NCBI GenBank assembly: GCA_031285605.1
Contig: JAITVW010000184.1
Coordinates: forward strand, 1 to 7,229
DNA length: 7,229 nt
Reading direction: 5' to 3'
DNA from: Fusobacteriales bacterium
Lineage (GTDB): Bacteria > Fusobacteriota > Fusobacteriia > Fusobacteriales > Leptotrichiaceae
Within the stretch, counting starts at the first letter, position 1, and each line of letters begins with the position of its first letter. Made by a program: the position numbers and the translations under genes. Below the pieces are notes generated by a model that did no database searches, was not told the origin of the DNA, and saw only the letters and a list, made by a program, of their open reading frames with translations. Shown piece by piece: positions 6,260 to 7,229 of this stretch.

Positions 6260-6409
6260 AGAAAAATACATGATTTTATAATATTACCGAATGTAAATGA
6301 AAAGAAAATTTTTATAAAAACATTACATATTTGTGAAGTTTATTATTTTAGTTAGCATTTCAAATAATATGAGCATAAATTTTTTAGTAAGTAGAAGGTT
6401 AATTTCTCC

Positions 6410-6438
6410 TTGACTTTACTGATGAAAAGGTATATTGT
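6410..6438 (+). promoter_or_regulatory. Rubrerythrin promoter
   Basis: TTGACT (6410-6415) is followed after 17 bases by TATTGT (6433-6438); TATATT two bases earlier is an alternative -10. The start would lie near 6445, about 30 bases before the rubrerythrin ATG. An imperfect dyad (6386-6420) overlaps the -35 box. Confidence 0.55.
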
Positions 6439-6461
6439 TTTATATGTAATTGTATATAAAA
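6438..6461. promoter_or_regulatory. Palindrome at the rubrerythrin transcription start (possible operator)
   Basis: TTTTATAT (6438-6445) and ATATAAAA (6454-6461) are perfect inverted arms around an eight-base centre containing AATT. The element overlaps the end of the -10 box and the start site, where repressors often bind. It does not match a regulator site I can name, and A+T-rich DNA produces such dyads by chance. Confidence 0.35.
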
Positions 6462-6474
6462 CGGAGGTAGGAAC

Positions 6475-7065
6475 ATGAAACTAAAAGGAACTAAAACAGC
6501 AGAAAATTTATTAAAATCATTTGCCGGAGAATCACAGGCAAACAGAAGATACACATACTATGCAAAAGTGGCAAGAAAACAAGGATATATCCAGATAGCA
6601 GATATTTTTGAAGAAACAGCTGATCAGGAAAGCATGCATGCTAAGCGTTTTTTCTCATTTCTGAATGAAGATAAAGAACTGCAGGGAGAAATGCTTGGAA
6701 TAACAGCTGAATATCCTGTAGCATTATATGAAGAAACACTTGATAATCTTAAAGCAGCAGCAGCAGGAGAAAATGAAGAATGGACAGATTTATATCCTGA
6801 ATTTGCAAAAATAGCCCGTGAAGAAGGTTTCGGTGCTATTGCGGCAGCTTATGAAAAAATTGCAGAAGTAGAAGCAAGACATGAAAAACGTTACAGAAAA
6901 TTGATTGAAAATATAGAAACTAATACTGTATTCCAAAAATCTGAAGCAGTAGAGTGGAAATGTACTAAATGCGGATATGTTCATACAGGAGAGAAAGCAC
7001 CTGTTAAGTGTCCTGCATGTTTACACGATCAAGGATATTATGAGTTAAATAATACTAATTATTAG
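6475..7065 (+). CDS. rbr: Rubrerythrin (diiron peroxidase with rubredoxin domain)
   Basis: This cytoplasmic non-haem iron protein of anaerobes reduces hydrogen peroxide to water with electrons from rubredoxin or a similar carrier. The 196 residues match the usual length. The N-terminal four-helix ferritin-like domain (about 1-150) shows all expected diiron ligands: E19 in AGESQA, E52 and H55 in DQESMHA, E99 and E102 in AGENEE, and E133 and H136 in VEARHEKR. The C-terminal rubredoxin-like domain (about 159-196) binds one iron through C163-x-x-C166 and C179-x-x-C182. The start has CGGAGG (6462-6467) seven bases upstream and the conserved KLKGTKTAENLL N-terminus. It is flanked by its own promoter and a strong terminator, so it is monocistronic. 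It indicates an anaerobic or oxygen-sensitive lifestyle. Confidence 0.98.
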   Translation: MKLKGTKTAENLLKSFAGESQANRRYTYYAKVARKQGYIQIADIFEETADQESMHAKRFFSFLNEDKELQGEMLGITAEYPVALYEETLDNLKAAAAGENEEWTDLYPEFAKIAREEGFGAIAAAYEKIAEVEARHEKRYRKLIENIETNTVFQKSEAVEWKCTKCGYVHTGEKAPVKCPACLHDQGYYELNNTNY

Positions 7066-7082
7066 TATTATATTTGAAACTT

Positions 7083-7141
7083 AAAAAAATTCATAATGAG
7101 TCAGCAGAATAAGACTGTTTAACTCAATTATGAATTTTTTT
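7083..7141 (+). terminator. Rubrerythrin intrinsic terminator
   Basis: A long hairpin starts 18 bases after the rbr stop. AAAAAAATTCATAAT plus GAGT on the left pairs with ACTC plus AATTATGAATTTTTTT on the right, with one bulged base and a loop of about 19 bases, ending in a seven-T run. The A-run on the left also makes it able to act in the opposite direction. Confidence 0.8.
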
Positions 7142-7180
7142 ATTTGAAAATAAAAATAAAGAAAGTAATTTTTATAATTC

Positions 7181-7209
7181 TTGAACTCTTAAATAAAATA
7201 TCGTAAAAT
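7181..7209 (+). promoter_or_regulatory. Promoter of a gene starting beyond the right edge
   Basis: TTGAAC (7181-7186), a 17-base spacer and TAAAAT (7204-7209) form a good promoter. The perfect Shine-Dalgarno AAGGAGG at 7221-7227 follows, so a coding region should begin within a few bases after 7229. The very short leader leaves no room for a riboswitch. Confidence 0.65.
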
Positions 7210-7229
7210 ACTTAGTGGAAAAGGAGGTA

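Noticed and set aside
6273..6290. PerR-box-like TTATAATATTA upstream of rubrerythrin
   Set aside because: Only part of the consensus is present, it lies about 130 bases upstream of the promoter, and such strings are common in DNA this rich in A+T.
1..7229. CRISPR arrays, insertion sequences, tRNA or rRNA genes
   Set aside because: No regularly spaced direct repeats, transposase-like frames with terminal repeats, or tRNA/rRNA-like sequences were seen on reading both strands.

Overview
The window is AT-rich DNA (intergenic stretches are extremely A+T-rich) with tight bacterial gene packing, strong AGGAGG-type ribosome binding sites and TTGACA/TATAAT-type promoters. The codon bias towards AAA, GAA, ATA and AGA, together with a rubrerythrin gene, suggests a low-GC anaerobe. 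A fusobacterium such as a Sebaldella/Leptotrichia relative would fit, but that is an inference from general character and not from a marker gene.

Left part, minus strand (1-4321): three amino-acid biosynthesis genes read leftward. They are thrC (threonine synthase, 2828-4321), argH (argininosuccinate lyase, 1016-2401) and the first 237 codons of argG (argininosuccinate synthase, cut by the left edge). ArgG and ArgH catalyse the last two steps of arginine synthesis. Each gene has its own promoter-like sequence and a substantial gap before it. The argG gap (714-1015) is the most informative non-coding stretch. It holds a near-consensus promoter, a 15-codon leader ORF with an ideal Shine-Dalgarno and two arginine codons, a segment that can pair with the terminator arm, and an intrinsic-terminator hairpin 15-20 bases before the argG ribosome binding site. 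This is the layout of a transcription attenuator.

The gap between thrC and argH (2402-2827) holds a probable thrC terminator, a 34-codon basic/hydrophobic small ORF with a strong ribosome binding site on the minus strand, and an intrinsic terminator pointing the other way (plus strand) across the 5' leader of that small ORF. This raises the possibility of an antisense RNA.

Right part, plus strand (4494-7229): a divergent promoter region separates thrC from a tandem pair of HAD-superfamily hydrolases (4494-5153 and 5162-5827; eight-base gap, clear paralogues). Then come a weak 40-codon membrane-peptide ORF, a 62-residue protein of unknown function (6071-6259), and rubrerythrin (6475-7065) with its own promoter, palindromic sequence at the start site and a strong terminator. 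The window ends with a promoter and ribosome binding site for a gene starting just beyond the right edge.

The housekeeping genes are ordinary. The points that deserve a second look are the argG leader and the small ORF with an opposing terminator at about 2.5 kb.
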